From: SHLQ01 sp964451305
Lineage (GTDB): Bacteria; Actinomycetota; Acidimicrobiia; Acidimicrobiales; SHLQ01
Direction of reading: 5' to 3'
Assembly: GCA_964451305.1 (NCBI GenBank)
Contig: CAYVHV010000018.1
Coordinates: forward strand, 1-64,000
Length of the DNA stretch: 64,000 nucleotides
The notes below the pieces were generated by a model. It was not told the DNA's origin. It searched no databases and was given only the letters and a program-made list of their open reading frames with translations. The position numbers were made by a program, and so were the translations under genes. Numbering within the stretch: position 1 is the first letter of the stretch; every line of letters begins with the position of its first letter. Shown here one piece after another: positions 32,580 through 41,777 of this stretch.

Positions 32580-34022
32580 ATGTGGCTTCCTATACTCGCT
32601 CCGGTGCATCGACATACCCTGCCACTGACCGTTGTGGTCATCCTTGCCCTTATTGCATCGCTGAGTGCTGAAGCGGTGGCGCAGTCAGCGCCGATTGCGC
32701 AAATCGAGGACGACGCACCCGATCTTGCACCGGCGATTGCTCGATGGGCCGGCGCTCCGCGAGGTCACTTCACGAACGTGCAACCGGGCGTCAGCTCGTT
32801 GCAACTCACCGCTATCGCGGCAGACCCGGACTCGGCCCAAGCAATCGACTTCGAGATTCTCGTCGATGGAACCGTCGTCGATAGCGGCCGCTCAGCTCGC
32901 CCGTCGACCTTCGGGCAGACCGTCGAGGTAACGAGCTCGGTCGATGTCTCGCCAGGAGTACATCAGGTGTGCCTCCGGCTCGCCGACCGAGCGAACCCCG
33001 GCCGAACCGTCAACTGCCGTCAGGTCGCCACAACGCCGCCCAACCGCGCGGACTCGAGCCTCGCCAATTCTGCTGAAGGCGTGGTCGTGAGCCCGAGCGG
33101 CGTTGTCGTCCCCGTCGTCGGAGGAACAGCGAATGACTGGCGCGTCACAACACCGTGTGGCAACACCGCCTCGCTCCGGAGCGGCACGTTCATCGATCGC
33201 GCACGGGTTGTCATCGATCCTGGACACGGCGGCTCCGAATCAGGGGCGGTTAGCGGAGGACTTCAAGAGAAGAACCTCAACCTCGATGTGTCCGAGCTCG
33301 TTATCGACAAGTTCGAGGCGCTCGGCATTTCGGCGCAGATCACCCGCACCGGCGACTACCGGGTGCCAATCCAAACTCGGGCCGATATTGCTTCGGCTCT
33401 CGCTCCCGATGTCTTTATCTCCGTTCACCACAACGGTGGCGCCCTCCGGCGATCGAGCGTGCCCGGCACCGAAATTTTCTACTCCGAAGCGCGCCCTGAC
33501 TCCCAGCGTCTCGCCGCTATCTTGTACGAAGAACTCCATACATCAGCCGCACAGTACGACGCCGATTGGGTGTCGACGGTCAACCAAGGCGCATCGGTCC
33601 GACTCAACGAACGCGGAACCGACCTCTTTGGTATCCATCGGCTGTCTCCTGGTGTCGACTCGGTGATTACCGAGTACATGTACCTGTCGAACCCATCGGA
33701 GGCCCGCTTGCTCGGACGCGCCGACGTCCTCGAGTCACAGGCGCAAGCCATTGTCGATGGGGTCCTCCGCTGGTGGTTCACCGAAGACTCCGGAACATCA
33801 CTGGGCCGGCGATTCACCGATCCGAGCAGCTCGGGAACTGGTGGTTTCGATAATTGCGACGATCCATCCCTGACCGGCGCCTCGGTCGGAAGCGTCGGCC
33901 TTAACAACCTTGACCAGGACACCGATCCCGGTGAGATCTCATCGGGATCCACCTCCACCGGCAGTCGGTCGCTTCTTCCCCAGCTCAGCCTCGGCACCGA
34001 CCCCGCCCTCGCTCTCGGCTAA
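32580..34022 (+). CDS. N-acetylmuramoyl-L-alanine amidase (Amidase_3)
   Basis: From the ATG at 32580 the protein has 480 residues: a signal peptide (MWLPILAPVHRHTL, a hydrophobic core, AVAQS), an unassigned beta-rich region to about 200, and Amidase_3 from 208 to 395. The zinc ligands and catalytic Glu are placed as VVIDPGHGGSESG (His), LQEKNLNL (Glu), ISVHHNGG (His) and TEYMYLSNPSE (Glu). It would cleave the bond between N-acetylmuramic acid and L-alanine outside the cell. A Ser/Gly/Thr-rich tail of about 80 residues ends the chain. Confidence 0.92.
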   Translation: MWLPILAPVHRHTLPLTVVVILALIASLSAEAVAQSAPIAQIEDDAPDLAPAIARWAGAPRGHFTNVQPGVSSLQLTAIAADPDSAQAIDFEILVDGTVVDSGRSARPSTFGQTVEVTSSVDVSPGVHQVCLRLADRANPGRTVNCRQVATTPPNRADSSLANSAEGVVVSPSGVVVPVVGGTANDWRVTTPCGNTASLRSGTFIDRARVVIDPGHGGSESGAVSGGLQEKNLNLDVSELVIDKFEALGISAQITRTGDYRVPIQTRADIASALAPDVFISVHHNGGALRRSSVPGTEIFYSEARPDSQRLAAILYEELHTSAAQYDADWVSTVNQGASVRLNERGTDLFGIHRLSPGVDSVITEYMYLSNPSEARLLGRADVLESQAQAIVDGVLRWWFTEDSGTSLGRRFTDPSSSGTGGFDNCDDPSLTGASVGSVGLNNLDQDTDPGEISSGSTSTGSRSLLPQLSLGTDPALALG

Positions 34023-35101
34023 TCCACTTCGGCCCCATCGTTCGCTGGTCGGGCCCGACTCGGAGCAACACGTGGGGGTTCGTATGGCTGCTTTGGGTAT
34101 ACGGGAGGCCATGGAGCGTCGCCCATATCCTCGAGGCCTTCGCGAAATTCGCTCACCAGAGCCGAGATGTCTTGTGGCTCGTCATACATTGCCGCCCAGG
34201 GGTCGCCGCGCTCGCTCAGACGATCCGGGACCGAGATAACCCGTAGGGCATCGGGGTCGACGTCGACGAGTTCGTCCCAGAACAGCGGTGTCGATACTTG
34301 CGCGCCGACCCGGGCGCGCACAGACCACGCCCCGAACACCGTCTTGTGCGGCGCGTTCTGATTGAAGTCGATGAAGACGCGTGTGCCCCGCTCCTCTTTC
34401 CACCACCGATCGGTGAGCACCGTCGGATGGGCAGCTGCGAGGCTCCGAGCGACCGTCACCGCAGCGCCGCGAACGTCGTAGCTGTCGTAGCGGGGACCGG
34501 CAACAGAGCCGTCCAGGGGGACGTAGACGTGTAGACCCTTGCTCCCGCTGCTCTTCACAAAGCTCGAGATCGAACGTTCGTAGAACCAGTCGCGAACGAG
34601 CAGCGCTGCCGATCGAACCTCGTCGAAGCCAATACCTGGGACGGGGTCGAGATCGATCCGAAGTTCGTCCACAAACCGCTCCGGGACTCCGCCATCACGT
34701 TCCTCATCACGCTGCCGCTCGTCGAGTCGGTACGGCCACGGGTGCAACGTAAAGGCCCCGAGGTTGACCGCCCAGATGACGTGGGCGGGATCGGCGAGCA
34801 CCAGCGCCCGAGATGGCGTTCCGTTGACCGTCTCCACCGTCGTCGTTTGAAGCCAATCCGGAGCACCATCGGGGATCCGCTTCTGGAAGAAGTTCGGACC
34901 GCTCGCACCTCGCGGATACCGCTGGAGGAGCACCGGTCGATCCTTGAGTGCGTTCATTATCGGAGCGCCAAGCGAATCGTCACACAACCGGACGAAGTAG
35001 TCGAGGACATCGCCCTTTGTGAGGCCGACCTTCGGGAAATATGGCTTGTCGAGACTAGAAACAGCGACCTCGCGCCCCGAGATCTCAATCACATCGGCCA
35101 T
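34019..35101 (-). CDS. LigD-type polymerase domain protein, stand-alone
   Basis: A 360-residue protein equal to the LigD polymerase domain (archaeo-eukaryotic primase fold) without ligase or nuclease domains. ELRIDLDP (Asp150, Asp152) gives the metal site, FTLHPW (His120) and SGSKGLHVYVPL the nucleotide site, and VFIDFNQNAPHKTV the third acidic residue region. Related stand-alone proteins in mycobacteria (PolD1/PolD2) fill gaps and add ribonucleotides. The usual partner Ku is not in this window. It overlaps the amidase stop by four bases, convergent. Confidence 0.9.
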   Translation of the reverse strand: MADVIEISGREVAVSSLDKPYFPKVGLTKGDVLDYFVRLCDDSLGAPIMNALKDRPVLLQRYPRGASGPNFFQKRIPDGAPDWLQTTTVETVNGTPSRALVLADPAHVIWAVNLGAFTLHPWPYRLDERQRDEERDGGVPERFVDELRIDLDPVPGIGFDEVRSAALLVRDWFYERSISSFVKSSGSKGLHVYVPLDGSVAGPRYDSYDVRGAAVTVARSLAAAHPTVLTDRWWKEERGTRVFIDFNQNAPHKTVFGAWSVRARVGAQVSTPLFWDELVDVDPDALRVISVPDRLSERGDPWAAMYDEPQDISALVSEFREGLEDMGDAPWPPVYPKQPYEPPRVAPSRARPANDGAEVD

Positions 35102-35177
35102 AGGCCACCATAGGACATCGAAGAGCCACTCGGTTGGCTCACGAATCAGCGAATGGCTTACGATTATTTGCCGTAAA

Positions 35178-35252
35178 CGGGTTGTGGCGCAGCTTGGTTA
35201 GCGCGTCGGTCTGGGGGACCGAAGGTCGGGAGTTCAAATCTCCCCAACCCGA
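35178..35252 (+). tRNA. tRNA-Pro (GGG)
   Basis: The cloverleaf closes fully: acceptor CGGGTTG/CAACCCG (35178-35184, 35245-35251), D stem GCGC/GCGC, anticodon stem TCGGT/ACCGA with loop CTGGGGG (35211-35217, anticodon GGG) and T stem GGGAG/CTCCC. The discriminator is A at 35252. CCA is not encoded. Confidence 0.96.
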
Positions 35253-35273
35253 CAAACCATCTCGAAACCAGGG

Positions 35274-35501
35274 CTAGAAGATCCGCATCACCAGGTCGAC
35301 GATTCGCCACACGATGTAGGCAATGAGTGCCACGACCACGATCCAGAAGTGCCACGGAGCGGACTGGCCCACCGTGCGCTCCGGTTCAGCGTCGGTCACA
35401 TGCTGATCCTCGTGGTTCACGTCTTCTCCACAGTCTGGGCACGCACCATCATCGAGTGCGGTGGGTGCGTGATATGACGAACAAGGATCACACCACGGCA
35501 T
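35274..35501 (-). CDS. Small zinc-ribbon membrane protein
   Basis: A 75-residue protein. CDPC (4-7) and CPDC (21-24) form a likely zinc ribbon; after an acidic stretch comes one helix (about 50-72, WHFWIVVVALIAYIVWRIV). I do not know a function. Such small ribbon-plus-helix proteins are frequent in actinobacteria. It lies between the tRNA and the phosphatase gene, on the same strand as the latter. Confidence 0.7.
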   Translation of the reverse strand: MPWCDPCSSYHAPTALDDGACPDCGEDVNHEDQHVTDAEPERTVGQSAPWHFWIVVVALIAYIVWRIVDLVMRIF

Positions 35502-35528
35502 CCGGTAATTCTAGCTTCAGCGACGGCG

Positions 35529-36611
35529 TTAGCTGCGGCGGACCGCAAGGACAGCAACATCATCGTCGATCAGGCCATCGGCGAAGTCACGCGCCTCTTC
35601 GAGCAGCGCTTTGGTCATGATCTCGGGTGGCGCGCCGGGGTCGCGCCGGATCGCCATTGCAATACGCTCTTCGCCGAAGAGCTCGTCGCTGCTTCGGGCT
35701 TCGGCAAGACCATCGGTGTAGAGGAGCACAAAGTCGTCCATCTGCAATGGCACTTCCTTGCTGAAGTATGCAGCTTGTGGATCGAGCATGAGCAACGGCC
35801 CGGTGGCACGCAGGGGCTGCAACTCGCGCGCATGCCAGAGCCATCCAGCGGGGTGGCCAGCGGAGGCGTAACGGATCGTGCCGGCTTCGGTATCGAAGAC
35901 GACGACGATCATGGAGATAAACTCTTCGCCTCGATCGAGCTCGGACATCTGCTGGTTGAGCTCCTCGAGCGCCTGCGCTGGATCGCGGAACTGGCGCAAG
36001 AACACACGCAGCAGGTACTTGGCCTGAAATGCGGTGATGGAACTCTCGATACCGTGACCGCGAACGTCGCCGATGACCGCAGCGAGGCGTTTGTGGCCAA
36101 CCCGGTACACGTCGAAGAAGTCGCCCGCCATGAGGCCAGAACCTGCTTCGTACGCCCGTCCGACATCGAAACCGGTGATATCGGGGAGCGAATCTGGAGC
36201 GAGACGTGCAGCCCATGCCTTTGGAGCGAAGTCCTCTTGTTCGAGTGCTTCTTCGGCTCGCTTCTCGAGGAAGAACCGTTGGCGGCTCAAACGAGCTTCG
36301 CGCACTGCGCCTCGGGACCAGTTCGCCGAGATCAATGCCGGGATCGCAACGAGGGCAAAAACCACCGTGACGTTCGGGTTATCGCTGGCTGCGGACAGGA
36401 ACGCCGCAATGGCCACCGTCGTGTAGAGCAGGGTCGAGTGAACCTCCTTACGGAACGCGGATTGAGCAAGCGCGTACGCCGGGTCTTCGGTGCGTTCGAC
36501 ATCGCTTCCGATGTTCTCGAGGAAGCGGCGACGGTACCTGGCGGACCGCGCCCATCCAAAGGCGGCCGCGACACTGATTACACCGAGGCCTATGAGGATG
36601 ATGTCCTTCAT
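35529..36611 (-). CDS. SpoIIE/PP2C-type serine phosphatase, membrane-bound
   Basis: A 360-residue protein. Residues about 3-20 and 62-96 hold hydrophobic helices; a helical linker leads to the phosphatase domain (about 145-360). AGDFFDVYRV and VIGDVRGHGIESS give the first metal-binding Asp pair, and LLYTDGLAEARS and DDDVAVLAVRR the rest. Such phosphatases (RsbU type) dephosphorylate anti-sigma antagonists; no partner kinase or antagonist gene is adjacent. Confidence 0.92.
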   Translation of the reverse strand: MKDIILIGLGVISVAAAFGWARSARYRRRFLENIGSDVERTEDPAYALAQSAFRKEVHSTLLYTTVAIAAFLSAASDNPNVTVVFALVAIPALISANWSRGAVREARLSRQRFFLEKRAEEALEQEDFAPKAWAARLAPDSLPDITGFDVGRAYEAGSGLMAGDFFDVYRVGHKRLAAVIGDVRGHGIESSITAFQAKYLLRVFLRQFRDPAQALEELNQQMSELDRGEEFISMIVVVFDTEAGTIRYASAGHPAGWLWHARELQPLRATGPLLMLDPQAAYFSKEVPLQMDDFVLLYTDGLAEARSSDELFGEERIAMAIRRDPGAPPEIMTKALLEEARDFADGLIDDDVAVLAVRRS

Positions 36612-36638
36612 GGGTAAAAGGGTAGCCCACTACCGCTG

Positions 36639-37940
36639 CTAGCGGCGGCGGACCCGAAGTTTGATTGGGGTGTTGCCCATTTCAAAGGCTTCTCGCAAGC
36701 TCCGCTCAAGGTAACGAAGGTAGGTACGAGGGAGCTCTTTATTGGCGAACAACGTAAAGGTCGGTGGATCTGTCGCTCCCTGCGTTGCGTAGAGCACACG
36801 GCCTCCTTCGGGCGCTGCCTGAGCGACCTGCGCTGCCCGGATCACTTGGTTGACCTTGCGGGTAGGGATTCGAGTCGAATACGCCGTGATGGCCTCTGAG
36901 AGCGCAGGCCACAGCTTGTTTACGCTCCGTCCCGTCAGTGCGCTGATCCGCAAGACCGGCGACTCGCCCAGGAAATGCAGCTTGCGTTCGACAGCGGTCA
37001 TCGCTGCATCTCTGCCGTCGGCGTCGAGTAGCTCCCACTTGTTGAGCACGATGACGATCGGACAACCCGACGCGTCGACACGCTCTGCGAGGCGCTGATC
37101 TTGGGCCGTCACGCCGATCGTCGCGTCGATCACCAAGAGCGCAACATCGCTCTTGTCGACGGCGCGGAGCGCTCGAACGAGGGAGTAGTACTCGGTCTCT
37201 TCATCGACCTTTGCCTTGCGGCGCATACCGGCGGTGTCGATGAACCGCAGCGGTCCTCCATCGGTTTCAATCACGGTGTCGATCGAGTCACGAGTGGTGC
37301 CGGGGCGATCGTGAACGACCGCACGATCCTCACCGATGAGACGGTTGAACAGGGTCGACTTCCCAACGTTGGGGCGCCCGACGATCGACACACCGAAGAT
37401 CCGGTCTGGATCCTCTTCTTCTTCCTCAAATTCTTGTTCTGGAAGCACCGAGATGATCTCGTCGAGGAGATCTGCAGTCCCGACCCCGTGCAAGGCACTG
37501 ACCGGCATGGGATCGCCCACACCGAGGCTCAACAGATCCCAGATGAGGTGCTGTTGGGTTTCGTTGTCGACCTTGTTCGCGACGAGGAACCGTGGCTTGT
37601 CGATACGGCGTACCAGGTCGGCGACCAGCTGATCATCGGCGGTCGAACCAACCGCAGCATCGACGACGAACAACACGACATCGGCCTCTTCGATCGCCTT
37701 CTCACTTTGGCGGGAGACCTTTGCATCGAGCTCGTCACCGTCTTCGTCGGCCATCCAGCCGCCGGTATCGATGAGCGTGAATTCGTGGCCGAGCCACTCA
37801 GCATCGAGTTCGTTGCGGTCGCGGGTGACACCAGGACGCTCTTCGACGATGGCCTCTCGGCGCCCGAGGATCCGGTTGACGAGCGTGCTCTTGCCAACGT
37901 TTGGTCGACCAACGATGGCGACGGTAGGTAGAACACTCAT
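36639..37940 (-). CDS. der: Ribosome-assembly GTPase Der (EngA)
   Basis: A 433-residue protein with two G domains in tandem. Each has GRPNVGKST, then DTGG or DTAG switch II, and NKVD or NKWE. The acidic joint EEEEEDPD links them, and the C-terminal KH-like domain ends GNTPIKLRVRRR. Der matures the 50S ribosomal subunit. The start MSVLPTVAIVG at 37940 overlaps the radical-SAM stop by four bases; an open frame to 38051 is not needed. Confidence 0.97.
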   Translation of the reverse strand: MSVLPTVAIVGRPNVGKSTLVNRILGRREAIVEERPGVTRDRNELDAEWLGHEFTLIDTGGWMADEDGDELDAKVSRQSEKAIEEADVVLFVVDAAVGSTADDQLVADLVRRIDKPRFLVANKVDNETQQHLIWDLLSLGVGDPMPVSALHGVGTADLLDEIISVLPEQEFEEEEEDPDRIFGVSIVGRPNVGKSTLFNRLIGEDRAVVHDRPGTTRDSIDTVIETDGGPLRFIDTAGMRRKAKVDEETEYYSLVRALRAVDKSDVALLVIDATIGVTAQDQRLAERVDASGCPIVIVLNKWELLDADGRDAAMTAVERKLHFLGESPVLRISALTGRSVNKLWPALSEAITAYSTRIPTRKVNQVIRAAQVAQAAPEGGRVLYATQGATDPPTFTLFANKELPRTYLRYLERSLREAFEMGNTPIKLRVRRR

Positions 37941-39355
37941 GACAGCTCCAGGGCTTTTCGAAGGGCGATGCCATCGGTCGGGATGATCTCGACAGGTCGG
38001 GGAAGATCGTCGGGAGAAAGCCCGTCGAGGAAGACGCCGCGGTTCAGGCACACGTCGGGGAGGAGGTATCGGTGGCCTTCAGGTTCGCTCGACAGAACTC
38101 GTTGCAGGTCGGCGCCGACCATCAGCCCAGCTACGCCGACATTGCCACCAAAGAAGTCGTTGTCGACACCGATGACTCGGACGTCGTCGCGGTCGATGTC
38201 GGCGACCAGCGGCTCGAGCACCTGAGCCCCCAGCGTGCCGGTGAGGATTCCGACGGGTGCGGTTCGGCGAGGCCGAAGCATGACCGCCGCTCCCCCGGTC
38301 TCGGCAGCACTCGCATCGGTCGGGCCGCACGACCGTGGCGCCCGGTATCCCTCGGCCGGAGCCGCATCGACCCACGCGAAGAACCCGGCTTGGGTTCCGA
38401 TGCCCGACTCGACCGTTCCGGTGAACTCGGCTTTGAACGAACTCGCCATCCCGATGCCATCTTCGTACATCGGTACGTCGCCGTAGCTCTCGTGGCTCGG
38501 AAACGGGAGTTGGGCCATCAAATAGTACTCGTCGGATGCCTGAACCATCGGGCGGCCGAGTGTCGTCGTAAATATCTTCTGCCAACCCTCGACGACCTCG
38601 ACAACACGTCGAGCTTCCTCGACGGTGTGTTCGCGCATACGGGCCTCGGTCGAATACTTCGACACGCCGAGCGGAACGACGGCCACGGTTTCGAGCGCCG
38701 AGTACTTGTCGTAGATGTCTGCGAGCGTCTGGTCCAAGATGTCGCCATCGTTGATCCCCGGACACACGACGACCTGACCGTGGATCTCGGTGCCGGCGTC
38801 GAGCAACGCGGACAACCAACGCAGCGACGAGGCACCTCGCCGGTTCCGAAGCAGTTCTTCGCGGATCTTCGCATCGGTGGCGTGGATACTGACGTTGATC
38901 GGCGAGAGTTTCTCGGTGATCACTCGTTCGAGGTCGGCCTCGGTAAAGCGGGTGAGGGTCGTGTAGTTCCCATAGAGAAACGAGAGCCGGTAATCGTCGT
39001 CCTTGAGATACAGGCTCTTTCGGAGGTTCGGCGGCAACTGATAGATAAAGCAGAACTCACAGTGGTTGTCACATGTCCGCACCTCGTCGAACACCGCCGA
39101 CTGCACTTCGATCCCGAGCGGCTCAGCAACCGTCTTCTCGACGTCGATGTCCAGGGTGAGCCCGTTGCGATCGACGACGAACGAGATCTCGTCACTGTCG
39201 ACGAGCGTCCGGTACTCGAGGATGTCTCGCGGTTGTTCGCCGCTGATTAGGCGCAAGCCGTCGCCGACGAGAAGCCCGGCACGCTCGGCCGGAGAATCTG
39301 GTTCGACAAGGACGACCCGCGGCATGGCGGTGTCGTCGGCGTGCATTACGGACAT
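37937..39355 (-). CDS. PDZ/radical SAM/DUF512 protein
   Basis: A 472-residue protein from ATG at 39355 (alternatives 39346 and 39325). Residues about 10-75 form a PDZ-like domain (SPAERAGLLVGDGLRLI). RTCDNHCEFCFIY (Cys95, 99, 102) is the CX3CX2C iron-sulfur motif of radical SAM enzymes, and the C-terminal DUF512 contains the GPTDAS and TGTLGAQVLEPL stretches. The family is often next to der and may act on tRNA or a ribosomal component, which is not established. It is coupled to der by the four-base overlap. Confidence 0.9.
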   Translation of the reverse strand: MSVMHADDTAMPRVVLVEPDSPAERAGLLVGDGLRLISGEQPRDILEYRTLVDSDEISFVVDRNGLTLDIDVEKTVAEPLGIEVQSAVFDEVRTCDNHCEFCFIYQLPPNLRKSLYLKDDDYRLSFLYGNYTTLTRFTEADLERVITEKLSPINVSIHATDAKIREELLRNRRGASSLRWLSALLDAGTEIHGQVVVCPGINDGDILDQTLADIYDKYSALETVAVVPLGVSKYSTEARMREHTVEEARRVVEVVEGWQKIFTTTLGRPMVQASDEYYLMAQLPFPSHESYGDVPMYEDGIGMASSFKAEFTGTVESGIGTQAGFFAWVDAAPAEGYRAPRSCGPTDASAAETGGAAVMLRPRRTAPVGILTGTLGAQVLEPLVADIDRDDVRVIGVDNDFFGGNVGVAGLMVGADLQRVLSSEPEGHRYLLPDVCLNRGVFLDGLSPDDLPRPVEIIPTDGIALRKALELS

Positions 39356-39406
39356 CCCGTCAAGGCTAGGCCGCCGAGAGCGGTCAGCGGGGCGTACATT
39401 GGACAC

Positions 39407-40447
39407 ATGCCTGTCGATCGCGTTCTGCTCGCCGCACCCCGCGGTTTTTGCGCCGGTGTGGAGATGGCCATCAAGGCACTCGCCGCTATGGTCCGTACGT
39501 TCGAGCCACCCGTCTACTGCTACCACGAGATTGTGCATAATCGTCTCGTCGTTCAACGTTTTGAGGACATGGGGGTCGTCTTTGTCGACGACATCTCCGA
39601 GGTCCCCGCCGGCGCCCCGATCATGTTGTCGGCGCACGGCTCGGCACCCGAGGTCGTCACCGCTGCGGTCGAGACCGGTGGCTACATGGTCGACTCGGTG
39701 TGCCCTCTGGTGACAAAGGTCCACCATGAGGTCAAGGTTCGGGCCGGTAAGGGTTATCAGATCGTCTATGTCGGCCACGAAGGCCACGAAGAAGCCGTCG
39801 GCACAATGGCCGTTGCCCCCGACGCCATCCACCGTGTCGAATCCGTCGAGGAGGTCGAGGCACTTCCCGATATCGATGGAGCGACAGCTCTCCTCGCGCA
39901 GACCACGTTGAGCCACCGGGATTGGGAAGCGGTTCAAGACGCCGCGATCGACCGCTGGCCCGATATGTGGACACCGGCGCGAAGCGACCTGTGCTTCGCG
40001 ACCACAAACCGCCAGGGAGCGCTCGTGAAGATCGCGCCGGACTGCGACTCCATGGTCGTCATTGGTTCGGCCAATTCATCGAACACGATGGCCCTCGCTC
40101 GACTCGCTGAAGAGAGCGGCTGCGAACAGGTCTTCCGAGTCAATACCGCCGATGAGCTGCCCACCGACATGTCGGGGACGGTCGGCGTCACCGCGGGAGC
40201 TTCGGCGAGCGAGGAGCTGGTCGAATCGGTCCTCAACCGTTTGGCCCCTGCCAACGGCGTCACCGAAGTCCGGATCACCGAAGAAGACGAGTACTTCCCA
40301 ACGCCGCGCAACCTCCGCGATCTTCTCAACACGATCGACGCTGCAGCGGCGCTCAGCGTCGGCGCCGCCGGTGGCGCTCGCCCCAATACCGACGACCGTC
40401 AGCTCGGCGCCAGCGAAGTCTTGCGTCTGCTCGAAACATCTCCCTGA
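39407..40447 (+). CDS. ispH: 4-hydroxy-3-methylbut-2-enyl diphosphate reductase
   Basis: A 346-residue IspH (LytB). MPVDRVLLAAPRGFCAGVEMA opens the protein, and Cys15, Cys98 (DSVCPLVTK) and Cys195 (DLCFATTNRQ) bind the iron-sulfur cluster. It produces IPP and DMAPP in the last step of the MEP pathway. The gene is divergent from the radical-SAM gene, 51 bp apart. The final 30 residues (LSVGAAGGARPN) are variable. Confidence 0.97.
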   Translation: MPVDRVLLAAPRGFCAGVEMAIKALAAMVRTFEPPVYCYHEIVHNRLVVQRFEDMGVVFVDDISEVPAGAPIMLSAHGSAPEVVTAAVETGGYMVDSVCPLVTKVHHEVKVRAGKGYQIVYVGHEGHEEAVGTMAVAPDAIHRVESVEEVEALPDIDGATALLAQTTLSHRDWEAVQDAAIDRWPDMWTPARSDLCFATTNRQGALVKIAPDCDSMVVIGSANSSNTMALARLAEESGCEQVFRVNTADELPTDMSGTVGVTAGASASEELVESVLNRLAPANGVTEVRITEEDEYFPTPRNLRDLLNTIDAAAALSVGAAGGARPNTDDRQLGASEVLRLLETSP

Positions 40448-40495
40448 GAACCCAAACCGAAAAGGACTGTCACACCCCTCCGTTACGTTACGTAC

Positions 40496-41714
40496 ATGGA
40501 GTCGAACACCAGTTCTTACACTGGTTCCGCAGAGGGGCCAGAGACGTGGTCAACAGAGCGGCGTCGACTCGACCGCGCACTCGCTGCGGCGATGGGCGTA
40601 GTGCGAGGTGTTTTGTTGAAACTCGCGGCTCGCGACCGGTTGTCGATGATCGGCAAATGCCGAACCATCCTCGACACAATCGAATCCCAAGCAATCGCAG
40701 AAGCGCTCGAAGCCGGTACCCCAACACGCAAGGTCGAAGACATCGTGCATTGCGCCGGCGGCGGCCAAACTTCTAAACGCACGGTGAAGAAGAAGGCGCG
40801 CCGTGGCGCGGCGGTTCGAGAGAATCCCGAGTTGGGCCACAAGATGGCAACCGGTGAGCTGTCCGATGAGCAGGTCGATGTCATTGCCACGGCCTCTGAG
40901 CAAACGGGCGGCGACGCAGCTCACGACACTGAGCTGATCGACAAGGTCGCGGCTGCGCCGCCCGAGCAAGGCAAGAAGCTGGCCGACAAGTACGTGCGTG
41001 ATCGGCAATCCCAAGATGACATCGACTCGGCCTGTACCAGGGCCCGCCGCGCACGTCGCGTGAGCCGCTACACCAACGAGGAACGCGGCACCGATGTGTT
41101 ACAAATCGAAGGCGCAGCCGAAGATATCGATGCGATTGAAGCTCGTGTCAGCGACATTGCCGACGAGTTGTATCGCAATGACGGTGACCGCGAGTTCGGT
41201 CAGCGACATTTGCCCAGCGATTAGCCCTTATTGCTCGAGATGGTGGATNNNNNNNNNNNNNNNNNNNNNNNNNNNNNNNNNNNNNNNNNNNNNNNNNNNN
41301 NNNNNNNNNNNNNNNNNNNNNNNNNNNNNNNNNNNNNNNNNNNNNNNNGTTCGGTCAGCGACATTTGCCCAGCGATTAGCCCTTATTGCTCGAGATGGTG
41401 GATGTGTGCGCTGCAACGCCAACCATTCGCGTTGTGTCGCCCACCACCTCGACCCGTGGACATCCAGGCTCAAAGGCGAATCGAACATCGATCGTATGGC
41501 ATTGCTGTGCGATGACTGTCACCACCACATCCACGACAACGAGCTGACACTCTTTAGCGACAGTCGAGGCGTGTGGCGGGCCCGCAAGGCCCGACCCGAA
41601 GAAATCCCTGCTGCCGGGCCGCCCCGAAAAGCCCCCCGAACGCCGCCACCACACGAAAACCAGCGGCCCGTTGCCCGCCCCAACCAAGAACCGCTCTTCG
41701 GCCAGCGGGAATGA
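40496..41714 (+). CDS. DUF222/HNH endonuclease-family protein, split by an assembly gap
   Basis: Two halves belong together. 40496-41224 codes for the N-terminal DUF222-like part (ERRRLDRALAAAMGV, then EDIVHCAGGGQ, ELSDEQVDVIA), ending in a stop within the repeat that flanks the gap. 41349-41714 codes, in another frame, for the HNH part (TFAQRLALIARDGGCVRCN, HHLDPW, CDDCHHHIHDNEL). The central 100 or so residues of the family are missing and must lie in the gap. This repeat family (13E12-like) is present in many copies in actinobacteria, which would explain the broken assembly. Its role is unknown. It separates plsC from ispH, which are usually close. Confidence 0.8.
41194..41248 (+). repeat. 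55-bp copy left of the assembly gap
   Basis: Identical over 55 bp to 41349-41403, right of the gap. In the frame of the upstream gene it contains a stop; in the other frame it reads as the start of the HNH domain. Confidence 0.95.
41249..41348. other. Assembly gap (100 N)
   Basis: Exactly 100 unknown bases, a common placeholder for a gap of unknown size. Confidence 0.99.
41349..41403 (+). repeat. 55-bp copy right of the assembly gap
   Basis: Second copy of the 55-bp sequence at 41194-41248; here it continues into the HNH domain in frame. Confidence 0.95.
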
Positions 41715-41777
41715 CCATACGCGCTTCTATCTGCCCCAATACGTGGTCCTGCCCAGATTGAACAACGATTGAACCCT

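Noticed and set aside
41194..41403. Target-site duplication of a mobile element lost in the gap
   Set aside because: 55 bp is far too long for a usual target duplication and fits a k-mer overlap at contig ends; no transposase or terminal repeats are visible.
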